DNA of 64,000 nucleotides, taken from positions 1-64,000 of the forward strand of contig JARKIF010000159.1 in assembly GCA_029378245.1 (NCBI GenBank). The letters are read 5' to 3'. Under the pieces are notes generated by a model. It saw only the letters and a list, made by a program, of their open reading frames with translations, ran no database searches and was not told where the DNA came from. The position numbers and the translations under genes are program-made. Positions within the stretch are counted from its first letter, which is position 1. Every line of letters begins with the position of its first letter. Below are positions 54,188 to 64,000 of this stretch, in pieces. The DNA comes from Roridomyces roridus (taxonomy: Eukaryota; Basidiomycota; Agaricomycetes; Agaricales; Mycenaceae).

Positions 54188-56961
54188 TCAATCTAAGAGA
54201 AAATCAGCTGCAGAATGGATATTGTGGCAACAACGCACCCCGTCCTGCTGGTCATTCGATCCCACATCAATTACAACATACCGTCGATAAGTCTCCACGA
54301 GCAAAGGCTGGGTCTGCATGCGACGCACATCAGCGCGCACTACTTCTGCGGCCGTTTCAAAGCTAGCAGCGGGATCCGGAAATGCAGCGTCGCAGGCCGC
54401 TCTACAGCGCTCGAGCAGGTTATCCTTGTCTGTTCGGAAAATGGGTAGTAGCTGCTCTCTGTCTTGGCGACAGATGGACCAGAGATGTTTGAGCAGATAC
54501 TCTGCAGGGTCGCTGCCCGGTGCGCAGAGGAGCGCGACTTGACCCTCGAGCACTGCATCTAGTATTCGATCCAGCGCCAGTGGAAGGCCACTGTCCCCGA
54601 GCTCCTCCATGCCCGAATCCTCTCGTTGCTCATTCAACCTCAAAGCCAATCCAAAAATTTGTGGGAGAAGGTAGCATTCCCAGAGTGGGTGGGCAGCGAT
54701 GCGGCGAATCGTGCGCAACAGACCCCACGGATCGCCCGTGAGTGCAGCTACCGAGAAGGTTACTATGCCACCTAGAAGGAAAATTGGGCGGTGTCCCCAA
54801 CGCTTGGGCGGAACGGAAGGATGCGTGCCGTAAGAGTAGAATCGCACTTCTGGGCGACTTCGCAGCTCGACAATGTCTGGCAGAGAATGTACAAAGGGCA
54901 GTGCGCGGACGTGGATGAACACGGTTCCCGCTTTGGAACCAGCACCTGCTGCATCGATGATGCCCTGGCGCGATTTCGAAAGTGCACATCGTAGATGCGC
55001 TGTGTCCAAGTCGTCTTTGGTGGCGCCAGACCATACGACTGAGGGGTGATTCAAAGTATACCGGAGGACATGTTCCGGAAGAGCCGTGACGCAAAGCGCG
55101 AAGCGGTATGCCAACTCGGTATGCATGTTGGCCACTTGCGACAGTTTTTCGCGAGGCTGCAAAGGAATGACCGAACGAGACCGAGGTGGCGGAGAGCCAG
55201 CGATCAGGAAGACGAGAGCTACAACGAGGCAAGGAGGTTGATCAGAATGGGAGGTGGACCCTAAAGCAGTAAGAAGGTTTGACGCGGAGGGAGGTAGGAT
55301 GAAGAGGTATCCCAAAAGTTGGTTCTTTTGGACCGCGGGGAGGAGCGCAGCCTGGTAAATGTTAACATACGATGCCGTGACAGAAGTAGGCTCACCTGTT
55401 CTTTGTGGGACAAGTATTGTACAAAGGTTCTGAATGATTCGTCCTCGTCTTCCGCGACGAGGCGTGCAAACTGTTGAGTGGGTTTGAATGCGGGTACTGC
55501 GATCACTAGGTCGCGGACTTCGTAGAACTTGCAGAGATTGAGGTCTTGAGAGGGTAAAAGGAATGAGTCCAGGGTGGGGAGGTCGTTTTCAGTAGGCGAT
55601 GTCGAGTCGATTAAAGTAGCCCTTTTTGTAACCAATTGAGACACAATGTAACCGGGCGCGGTGATGGTGAACTGGCCGCTCCAAGTGACCGAGGTCGTAT
55701 GAATTCTACCTCATAATGAGACATGAAAAAAACGCGACAAAAGGGTTTACTCTGAGGTCTCTGGGATACTACGGCTCATCAGTACAAGATATCTCGGGCA
55801 ATGGCCCAGACTCACTGGAGGAATTCTTCAGCGGCCTCGTCAAGGGCATGATCGTCAATGGGTTCGCCCATGTCGCTCCGCGTCATTTCGTTCCGCATGC
55901 TGTTTTACATGAGCACAGACCGTGCCATGGACCAGAAAGATTTACCTTGCGAATGGGTCTTCTCCCGGTGCGTAGAGACCATCGCCGTTCTCCAACGACT
56001 CCCGCGTCAATTCGAGAAAATCGTCAGCGTTGCCAGCTGATGCCTCCATATTAGCATCGAGAACAGTCGTCGCCGTGTCTTTATTCGAGGAGGGGGGAGG
56101 AGAGATATAACGAGGGATTCCCGGGGCAAATCGCTGAGACCCGAGGCGGTGTTTGGTTCGCAGGGTGCTCGCGGATTGTATGTTTTTGGGCTCGTATGTC
56201 ATTATACCCGACCATGGTTCCCGCTCTGGTGTTTGAGGAGGGGTCAGCACGGCGTCGCGCTCGACAGGTTGTTCCGGGGATGCAACAGTTGCATTCGTGT
56301 CCAGGGGAGGTTCGACGACTGGAGGGGGCGATGGACTGACATCTACCTTGCGCTGAGCATGACGATTAATTTAAATCAGACAGGCGGCGCGGAGACCACC
56401 TTTTTCCTGGATCTGGGTTTGTATGGGCTCTTGCGAGTCGTTCGCTTTCGTACCAGTCCTCTTGGGTTCTTATTTTGGGCTACGACCTCGGCTTTGGTGT
56501 GCTCGCGCCAGAAGCGGTCTTGCTCAAGACCTGGGGATAATGTTCAGAGGGTATATGTACAGGACAAAAATCGCATTCACCGATCCACTCTGATGTGGCT
56601 GAGACCTCAAAGCCTTCAAGGGCAGTCGTGAAGGTATCAATGTCGACGTGCTCCCAGAAGGAAGCCACCAGTTCTTCGCATGTCTCGTCGAGATTTAGCG
56701 GAGGCTCCCATGTATTCTGTTCTTCTGGGAACTCCGCCCACTATACCCAATGAATCACCGGGGATATTCACAGATACAATTTACCTTGACCTGATACTCC
56801 TGCATATACTAGATGAGCCACGTAGCAATTCTGCATCGTGTCCTTACCCAGGCCGTCGTGCCGAGAAAATCCACTTCTTCAGAATAGGGATGGGGAGGTC
56901 CCACACGTCTTGCTGCAGTTATAGCTTCCACAAAGTACTGGGGACTTGTTCCCCGTGGCAT
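54188..56961 (-). CDS. Chromodomain protein with SPOC/PIN-like C-terminus (Chp1-like?)
   Basis: The start at 56961 gives MPRGTSPQYFVEAITAARRV; after introns at about 56792-56845 and 56726-56771 the frame continues WEYQVK and WAEFPEEQNTWEPPLNLDETCEELVASFWEHV, a complete N-terminal chromodomain. A long linker rich in Ser, Pro and Thr follows. Then KFYEVRDLVIAVPAFKP, FVQYLSHKEQ, LLGYLFILPPSASNLL resembles the end of a SPOC domain. The last 350 residues contain HVRALPFVHSLPDIVELRS, FLLGGIVTFSVAALTGDPWGLL, HPLWECYLLPQIFGLALRL. Fission yeast Chp1 combines chromodomain, SPOC and PIN domains in that order. The resemblance of the C-terminal part is my judgement and not certain. The start lies 290 bp from the divergent channel gene. 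Confidence 0.6.
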
Positions 56962-57251
56962 CGTGAAGGGGAGTAGGAGGAATAGTTGATTTTCTCGAGA
57001 CCCTCTTGCATTTTAATTGAATTGACGTAACAGGGCATGGAAGCAGCGTATATTTTGTCCACAAAAGAACAACAATGCAGTCGGATCGAGTGCGGCTGGC
57101 ATTGGACGCCGTGGTCGGCAGAGGTGGAGACAAAGGCACAGAAACAATACCAATTTGAATTTGATCGGCGTCACACCCTCTCTCTTTCTACACTATCCTC
57201 GGCCTTTCAGCTCAACGTAGCTTGCGCCGAGCCATCCTCTCTCTTCATCTC

Positions 57252-60200
57252 ATGTCCGGAATCCAAGACGAGGCCAATGCCCTCCTTGAGGCCAACTCAC
57301 GGACGCTGGCGCCCGCTGCAGTCGCCTCGCAGGTCCTTCTTATGTCCGTCGTTTCAGTGCGTGCCGACATTGCTACTGTCGCCTTCGTCGCATTCAAGCT
57401 TTCCAGGTTGTTACTGTCATCACCTTCAATCTATTACGCCCAAGAAACAAGGTGCTATCACGTCTGCTCCACTATCTTTCACCCGAGTAACATTGGAGCA
57501 GAAAATCTACGAACCGAAAGTAAAGTATCATGTTGGGGACAAACGGCCGCCTCGAATCGGTGAGTCCAATCGTTGTACGCCCCGAGCTTGATACCATTCC
57601 GCACCCACAGACGACTCTCTATTGGGCTGGCTCCCCCCGCTCATACACACCAAAGAGCCCGAACTCGTCGACAAACTCGGTCTCGATGCCGCCGTCTTCC
57701 TGCGCTTTGGCCGAATGATGCGATGGCTGTTCACCGCCATTACTGCCCTCGTCTGCGCTGTACTCCTTCCCATAAATATCGTCTACAACGTCCAGCACCC
57801 AGTCAAAGGTCACACCATCCTCACCATGATGACTATTCGCGACGTCTCTGGCAACGTGCTCTTCGCCCACGTAGCCGTGACCTATCTAATCACTTTCCTG
57901 TGAGTGTCTCCGTGTATTTCGCCGCCAGGTCCTTCTAATTGATCTGACACAAGAATCATGTACTTTGTGTACATCCACTGGGTTGCGGTACTCGGCCTTC
58001 GCAGAGCATGGTTCCGGTCTCCAGAATATCTGGCTTCCTTCTATGCTCGGACCCTCACCATCCTGCATGTCCCCAAAGCCCATCAAAATGATGCTGGTCT
58101 CAAGCAGATATTCGATTCCGTTCGGGTACCTTATCCCACGACCAGTGTCCACATTGGTCGTAAAGTCGGCAAGTTGCCTGAGCTCATCGAGTACCACAAC
58201 GAAACCGTGCGGGAATTGGAGACGTACTTGGTCAAGTATTTGCGGGGAGGTTTGTGATATTATCCAACATGTTTGCTCATGCTGAAATATCTGGGTTAGG
58301 CAAGATTGGGAAGAAACGTCCTACTGTGCGTATTGGAGGTTGCTGTGGGTGCGGCGGCACAAAAAAGGATGCCATTCAGTTTTACACGTGAGTCACATTG
58401 TCCCTCTGCTGTCTTTCATTGCTCAAGCGCGTAACAGTGAGAAGCTCAAGCGGACCGAGGCCGCCATTGAGGACTATCGTACTCATTTCCATGAGCACAA
58501 ACCAGAGAACTATGGTTTTGCAAGCATGGCTGCTGTTCCTTATGCACACGTCGTGGCCAAAATGCTCGTCAACAAGCATCCAAAAGGAACCGACATCTCG
58601 ATGGCGCCTAATCCGAAGGACATTATCTGGGAAAATATGAGCAAATCAGATGGTGAAATTGCGCGCAAAAAGATGGTTGGCTTCGTGTGGCTAGCTGTTA
58701 TCTGTTTTTTCAACACCGCTCCACTGCTCGTCATTTCTTTCCTGGCCAATCTGGGTTCTGTACGTTGCTGGCTTTCTTTTTTCCAGGCATCTGGTCCTCA
58801 CGCCTCAATTCTCTAGTTGACAGCCTACGTACCGTTCCTCGACGATTGGAATAATGCTTCGCACGGGACCTTCGTCGTCGTGTCTGGTGTTTTACCGCCC
58901 GCTGTTTCTGGTATATTCGGATTCTTCCTTCCCATAACCATGCGTTGGTTATCACGGGTCTGTCATCCGTTGTCGATTGATCGAAACCTCTGAACGCTTC
59001 TCAGTATATGGGGGCCCTGACACACTCCAAACTTGACCGCGCCGTCATCGCTCGTTACTTTGCGTTCTTGATAATCAGCCAGCTTATTGTGTTCACACTA
59101 TTCGGCGTGATATTCCGTCGGTCTTTTCTTGGCTCATTCGATGTATGCAGCTAAATCAATGTAGAATCCGTCGAGCAGATTGTTCTTTCAGTTGGCAAGA
59201 AGAGCTTCCAAGACATCATACACAACCTTCACGGTACGCTTCCTCTCAAGCAATCATGCCCGACTCATCCCTTTCCTCAGATCTTCCGGACTCTATTAAT
59301 CGTGCCTACAGTATGTTCTCGTCAAGCGGGTTGTCTTTTCCACTCTAATTTGCTTCATAGTCGATCAGAGCAGCTACTGGCTCACGTTCTTCCCGTACGC
59401 CATTTCCCTTTCCACATCACACAGCCACCTGACCACCTCAGTCTGCGAGGGTTCCTCGTGCTTTTCGATTTAGCTCAGATCGTCAACCTCCTGTGGTTGT
59501 CGTTGAAGTCTCGGTACGTTGCACCCGGATGCTCAGATCTTGGACCTAACCCACGATCACTCAGCCTCTTTGGCCGAACTCCTCGGGACATCCGAGAGTG
59601 GCACCAGCCTCCCGAGTTTCAGTATGCGATTTACTAGTACGTCTTGTGCATTTTCCCGTACTTGTATCTGACTAAGCGCCTCCACAGTTCCAACATCGTA
59701 CGTCGTTCTCCAACTGTGATTGGTTTCGGTGTTTTAATCGCCTCGTGCAGCTCTTCATGGGTGCAGTTGGGCTCGTATTTGCTCCCCTGGCGCCACTTGT
59801 ACCCCTGGCGGCTGCTGTGGTTCTATGGATGAGTTCTTTCGTTCAAAAATACCAGGTGAGCCTATCTAAAACTCGTCTCAGAGAGGGTTACTGACGGAAA
59901 ATAAGCTCATGTTCGTGTACATAACCAAAGTGGAGAGTGGCGGAGTAAGTTTGACCATCTGTCTGCTACCCATGCAACGTACTCAATCGGCCACAGCGTT
60001 TATGGAACGTCGTCGTCAACCGACTGCTCTTCACCGTTGTATTGATGCAGCTACTCATGGCACTGAGTAAGTATTCCGAGAGGGACAGGACAGTCTACTC
60101 ATGTCACGTGCTCCAGCCATCGGCCTCCAGTACGGATGGAAAACCTTCACCTGGATCTCGACGTTGCCGCCCATCCTCATCATCGCCGGGTTCAAGATCT

Positions 60201-61262
60201 ACCTCAACCGGGCCTTCGACACCGCCTTCCACTACTACATTCCCACGCCAGAAGAGTTGGCGACGGCCAAAATTCACTCTGAGCGTGCCGATGCTCGTGC
60301 GAACAAGCTGGAGAAGAGGTTCGGGCATCCCGCCTTGCATACCGATCTCTTTACTCCCATGCTTCACGCCAACATGATGGGGCTCCTGGGACAAGTGTAT
60401 CAAGGCAAGATTGGTCGTGAGCAGGCGAAATTAAACGAGTACGGTGGCCAAGAGATGCAAGCAAGCGCGGTCCAAGGAATCAAAATTGCTGCAATTGACC
60501 AGGTAAGTTGATCTCTAATCCTTTTGTGAGGGACGCTAATTGTCTTACCAGCGCGATCTGGAATTCGATCCCGGCCTTTACCGCAGAAACCAGGCAGACG
60601 ACTGGGATACGCAATCCTTGGCCTCGACAACGGTTTTCGGCGACAGCAGTGCCTCGCTCAGCCACGGCAAATCGATGTATTATGCCAAGGAAGCGGCAGC
60701 CTCATTGCCAAGATTACAAGGCTACGACAATTACATGAGTAATGGACCAAACAGTGCATCGGGACATGGACATGGCCAAGAGATCGAGCTCGCTCGGATG
60801 GACTCGATCCAGGAACCTTTACTCAGTCCGCGATCAGTCTATTACCAGCATAATGGCATGTCCCAGTCGTCGATTGGGACACCAGTATCGCTGTACCAAG
60901 AACCGATGGTCGCTGGCGACTCGCGTGAGGCGCCTCTTCACCGACCACAGGGCACTTTCGGTCCAGGCGTCTACGACAGTCCTCAACCTCGGTATCAGGA
61001 TTCAACACCCCCACAACAATACCCTCCGCAACAAGGCTACTTCCATCATCAACAATCTTCCTCGCAATACTCTCAACCACCAGGGCGTTCATCGCCTGGG
61101 CCTCAGAGGATGATGTCACCCAATCCACCGCCACCACAGCGGGGCATGTCGCCTGGTCCACAACGGGGTATGTCACCCGGACCACAACGGATGATGACAC
61201 CCAACCCGCAACAACCACCGACGCAGAACATGGCTGGCCGTGGTACAGCTGCTTTCCGCTGA
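57252..61262 (+). CDS. CSC1/OSCA-type calcium-permeable channel
   Basis: Osmosensitive or mechanosensitive cation channel of the plasma membrane (DUF221/RSN1_7TM family). Start MSGIQDEANALLEANSRTLAPA, first TM VASQVLLMSVVS continued after an intron by VVTVITFNLLRPRN. Next are IYEPKVKYHVGDKRPPRIG, LGWLPPLIHTKEPELVDKLGLDAAVFLRF, then TM helices and the cytosolic PHM7 part (RTLTILHVPKAHQN, TNSEKLKRTEAAIEDY, GTDISMAPNPKDIIWENM). Seven pore-domain helices follow with FLPITMRWLS and YFAFLIISQLIVFTLFGVIF. More than fifteen introns. The C-terminus is a low-complexity tail with repeats of R(G/M)MSPGPQ ending GRGTAAFR. About 1,000 aa. Confidence 0.92.
61145..61210 (+). repeat. Short tandem repeat in channel C-terminus
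   Basis: Repeated unit GGxATGTCxCCxGGxCCACAAC, coding for GMSPGPQR two to three times. Confidence 0.55.
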
Positions 61263-61368
61263 TGCTACCAGCTCGCACACGGACATACATCTATTGTGCT
61301 TTTGGCACTCTGTTGGGTAATACATAGGCACAGTAATGGACCTTCCGAGTTGTATGCATACTGTACTC

Positions 61369-62457
61369 TTAATAGACATCATTCACTTTATCCTCGGTCA
61401 TGAGCGCGTTGAGAGCTCGAACAATAGCACCAATTCCTTCGCGGACCCGCTCTTGCTCCTTTTCCCGCACTCGAGCCATGAATCTTCCTTCGAACTTGTC
61501 CGGATGGAAGCGCAGGAAAGTCTCGCGCAGTTTCTCCTTCCGATGGTTCTTGTCCATTTCGATGGAAGAGGGGATGATAAAGGCGGCGATGGCGTCGACA
61601 GTGAGATCATCGACCGAGAGAGCGTCTCTTTCACGATACGCAGCGAGAACTGGCCAAGGAATGTCGGCAAAACCCAGCGAGTCACTCTGATCGGACGGAG
61701 CAGCAAGGAGAATCTTCCACCGAGTATGATATTCTTGCCGTGCATACTCGGTGCGGCGGATTGCTTTCTCGAGCTTCTTGCGTTTCCGTTCAACTTCGGC
61801 GATCTGAGCGAGACGAGCAGTTTCCGCCTTGAGAGCCTTTTCCTGTGCACGCCTGGCCGCGCGGGCGGCTTTCTTCTGTCGTTCTTGCTCGTATTCCTGG
61901 GCATGGGTTTTTCTGGGACTCGTTCAGTGTTTTTCTTGGGAATCAAGAGTCATTAAGACTTGCCTGTACATGCCCGCTCTAATCCACTCTGCATATTCTT
62001 CTTCATCCATGTACTGGGGATCAAGCTTGAAGATGTCATCTGCGGCTGTAGCATGGTCGTATGCAGCACGGCTGCGACCAGTCTTCCAACGGTCGGGCAC
62101 ATGCGAATACTCGTTCATCCGAGCCTCCACTGAGTCCAATCTGTCGTCATCCGCAAAAGCATCCGCCATCTTTTCGCGAAAGCGAGCCTCCTCCAGCTCG
62201 GCTCTAATGGAATCAAGATCGGGTTTATACGCGTTGCTCTCTGGATGCAAGGGTCGGGAAGAGGGCCCTGCCTCTGGTGGGGCTGGGCCGTACACGTCGT
62301 CGGCGTCCGAGTCGTCACTTGAATCCCACTTGCGAGAAGGTTCATCGGTGCTGCGACTACCCGACGCTTTGGGGCTTTTCTCCCGTCGCCTCCGCTTCTT
62401 GGACTGTTGACGATCTGCTTCCTCCTGCGGAGTTCGTTTGAGATTTAATTTAGGCAT
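61369..62457 (-). CDS. NFKBIL1-like protein with J-domain-like C-terminus
   Basis: Start MPKLNLKRTPQEEADRQQSKKRRRREKSPK with a bipartite-type nuclear signal. An acidic, disordered region (WDSSDDSDADDVYG) follows, then a charged coiled coil (KALKAETARLAQIAEVERKRKKLEKAI). The end is LRETFLRFHPDKFEGRFMARV. The RxHPDK motif resembles the C-terminus of NF-kappa-B-inhibitor-like protein 1, whose relatives exist in fungi, so function in transcription or splicing is possible but unproven. A single intron splits the gene at about 61914-61962. The end KVNDVY stops at 61369. About 340 aa. Confidence 0.62.
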
Positions 62458-62522
62458 GACGGTCGGACGCAAGTCGAGGTTGAACAAAGCTGCATACACA
62501 AACTCTTTCTTCCTCTTATCCG

Positions 62523-63551
62523 TTACTGGTCGTCCCTGAGGAACTCTCGAACTTGTATCTTAATAAACTCGGTATCCTCCTTTGTCCCGCCACCCCCGCC
62601 CGCCAAATGTCCCCAGATACTTTCAATGACTTTGAGCTGTCCGTGTTGAAGATGCTTCAGTTCTTCCTCGTTATCCTCTGGAGGGAAATATGTGTCCGTC
62701 CTGCTGGGCATTAACAAGACTTTGGCCTTGATTCTGCCCAAAGCTTTCGGCAGATCTCCGCGGTCTTCCTCTGGCCCGAAGAGCGAAATATCGCCTTTCT
62801 GCCACGTCTGCAGCATGCACAAAAGGTCGTTTGCGTCAGAACCCCCGTCCCACTCAGCTTTCAAGTAATCTTCGAGGCTGCTGAATCCCAAGGACTCCCA
62901 GCAACGCTCTCGGTACCAAGCCGGGCACAGAGCCCATGTGGAATAGACGCGCAAAAAGGCTCTGGTGCCTCTGACGGCCGGTGTTTGATACCTCCCCTCG
63001 TAAAAGTCGACGCTATTGACCAGCGCGGCCTTGGGTCCTTCGAGGAATGAAAAATTGTGCCAACTCGTGCGTGCCGAACTGGCGAGAACGACGATGCGGG
63101 CAACAAAGTCGGGGTAGATGGCCGCCATGTGATATGCCTGTTGTCCGCCCATGCTGAATCCAATGTACGCTTCCAGCTTGGTCACACCGAGAGCGCGACA
63201 TAAAGCGTACTGCAGGTGGATGTTGTCCTCGTATGTCACCGCTGGGAATTCAGGACCCCGCTGTCCCGGGCTTGCATTGGAGGGAGACGAGGATTCGCTT
63301 GCTCCGAGCAAGCCAACCACGATAACAAAGTAATCCTGCAGAACGGGCGGTCCGCTATCCGCAGAAGATTCGTAGAGAAATGGAGACGTGTCGTCCAGGG
63401 TGCCGGTGAAGCACGATGGCATAAGAACGGCCGGATTGCTCTCATCCCCGACGGTGCGGTAGGCAAGCGTCAACGAAGAGTTGGACGACGGCGGACCTGC
63501 ATCGGTGTTCGGATGGGGCTCGTTCGTGAAATATCTGGTGTCGCCGCCCAT
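62523..63551 (-). CDS. Alpha/beta-hydrolase, homoserine O-acetyltransferase-like, paralogue 3
   Basis: Single exon, 342 aa from the ATG at 63551 (MGGDTRYFTNEPHPNTDAG). An in-frame ATG at 63575 would add eight residues, but paralogue 1 begins at the equivalent of 63551 and both have CCTCCTCACC immediately before it. Ser in GFSMGGQQAYH, Asp in MPSRTDTYFPPEDN and His in SIWGHLAGGG are intact. The sequence is extremely close to paralogue 1 across the whole length, including RERCWESLGFSSLEDYL and KGDISLFGPEEDRGDLPKAL, and less close to paralogue 2. A recent duplication placed 37 kb apart and in opposite orientation is inferred. Confidence 0.87.
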   Translation of the reverse strand: MGGDTRYFTNEPHPNTDAGPPSSNSSLTLAYRTVGDESNPAVLMPSCFTGTLDDTSPFLYESSADSGPPVLQDYFVIVVGLLGASESSSPSNASPGQRGPEFPAVTYEDNIHLQYALCRALGVTKLEAYIGFSMGGQQAYHMAAIYPDFVARIVVLASSARTSWHNFSFLEGPKAALVNSVDFYEGRYQTPAVRGTRAFLRVYSTWALCPAWYRERCWESLGFSSLEDYLKAEWDGGSDANDLLCMLQTWQKGDISLFGPEEDRGDLPKALGRIKAKVLLMPSRTDTYFPPEDNEEELKHLQHGQLKVIESIWGHLAGGGGGTKEDTEFIKIQVREFLRDDQ

Positions 63552-63575
63552 GGTGAGGAGGCAAGTTCCATCCAC

Positions 63576-64000
63576 CCAGGCAGCCGGATATTACACCGGT
63601 CCGGTACGTGGCTCGACGTCTCTGAGAACATCGGGACAGTCTGATCTCGTTGCGGAAGTATATCTCACGCGTCTGCTGTTTGGCTGAATCCGTACTCCCT
63701 CGGTGTAACTCAGAATTTTCTGCAGCCAAGGATATGGGACTGCGCGAAATTTTCGAAGTAATAGGCCTGAAGGATGTGGTGACACTCGACGCAGGTGGTT
63801 CGGCGTTCCAGACGATAATCCGATTTGAGAGCTGGGTAATTTTCCTTCTGGATAGACTGTGATGGACAATGCGATTTCTATTGAGGCGTCACTCTGAATG
63901 GTGTGCTAAGTACTATCATTGTATTGCGACATGTGCTATACGGTGCATAAGGTAAAGTAACGTATGTATGTGGTCGATATCGTATGTATGTACTATGAGA
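63576..64000. other. Right edge, no supported gene
   Basis: Promoter side of hydrolase 3. Frames of 60-90 codons on both strands without motifs. Repeated ATGTATGT/ATCGTATGTATGT tracts near 63960-63995. Confidence 0.5.

Overview
The window looks like a gene-dense piece of a basidiomycete nuclear genome, most likely an Agaricomycete (mushroom-forming fungus). Genes sit on both strands, most are cut by introns of about 45-60 nt with GT/AG ends and CTRAY-like branch sites, and there are no operons or Shine-Dalgarno signals. Intergenic gaps are often below 100 bp. Recognisable proteins (YJU2, FAN1, TIM22, ATP10, NMNAT, eL33, DPH4, GCDH, CSC1, a Hac1-type bZIP) are orthologues of single-copy fungal genes. 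Exon models were assembled by eye, so interior splice sites are less certain than the gene identities.

Layout. 1-6.0 kb: a poorly readable multi-exon gene cut by the left edge, with tandem exon/intron repeats, then a large Asteroid/XPG-type nuclease-like gene. 6.3-9.5 kb: splicing factor YJU2, a small chromodomain gene and a mitochondrial LYR-like protein. 9.6-11.5 kb: copy A of a 1.9-kb dispersed duplicated unit carrying a small unknown spliced gene. 11.5-14.1 kb: little support for genes apart from a possible secreted protein. 14.2-18.3 kb: a GPI-type cupredoxin-like protein and a GH3 beta-glucosidase. 18.4-20.6 kb: two tandem genes with the same N-terminal GGxF motif followed by low-complexity tails. 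21.6-24.4 kb: copy B of the dispersed unit, interrupted by a 796-bp hAT-like element with a perfect 8-bp target duplication; copy A keeps the empty site.

24.7-35 kb: alpha/beta-hydrolase paralogue 1, ATP10, FAN1, TIM22, an arrestin-like trafficking adaptor and hydrolase paralogue 2. 35.5-42.4 kb: an F-box-like protein, a GH18 chitinase tail-to-tail with GlcNAc-6-phosphate deacetylase (two steps of chitin use), and a Hac1/Hxl1-like bZIP factor whose 56-nt intron switches the C-terminal frame. 42.35-45.1 kb is the largest stretch where I see no gene. 45.1-54.1 kb: MFS transporter, NMNAT, ribosomal protein eL33, DPH4, a four-TM protein, glutaryl-CoA dehydrogenase, and two divergent genes whose start codons overlap in one CATG. 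54.2-63.6 kb: a chromodomain protein that may be Chp1-like, a CSC1/OSCA channel, an NFKBIL1-like J-domain protein and hydrolase paralogue 3.

No rRNA, tRNA or CRISPR was found. The parts most likely to be undescribed are the GGxF-motif gene pair, the small gene in the dispersed 1.9-kb unit, the chromodomain/SPOC-PIN-like protein and the start-codon-sharing divergent pair.
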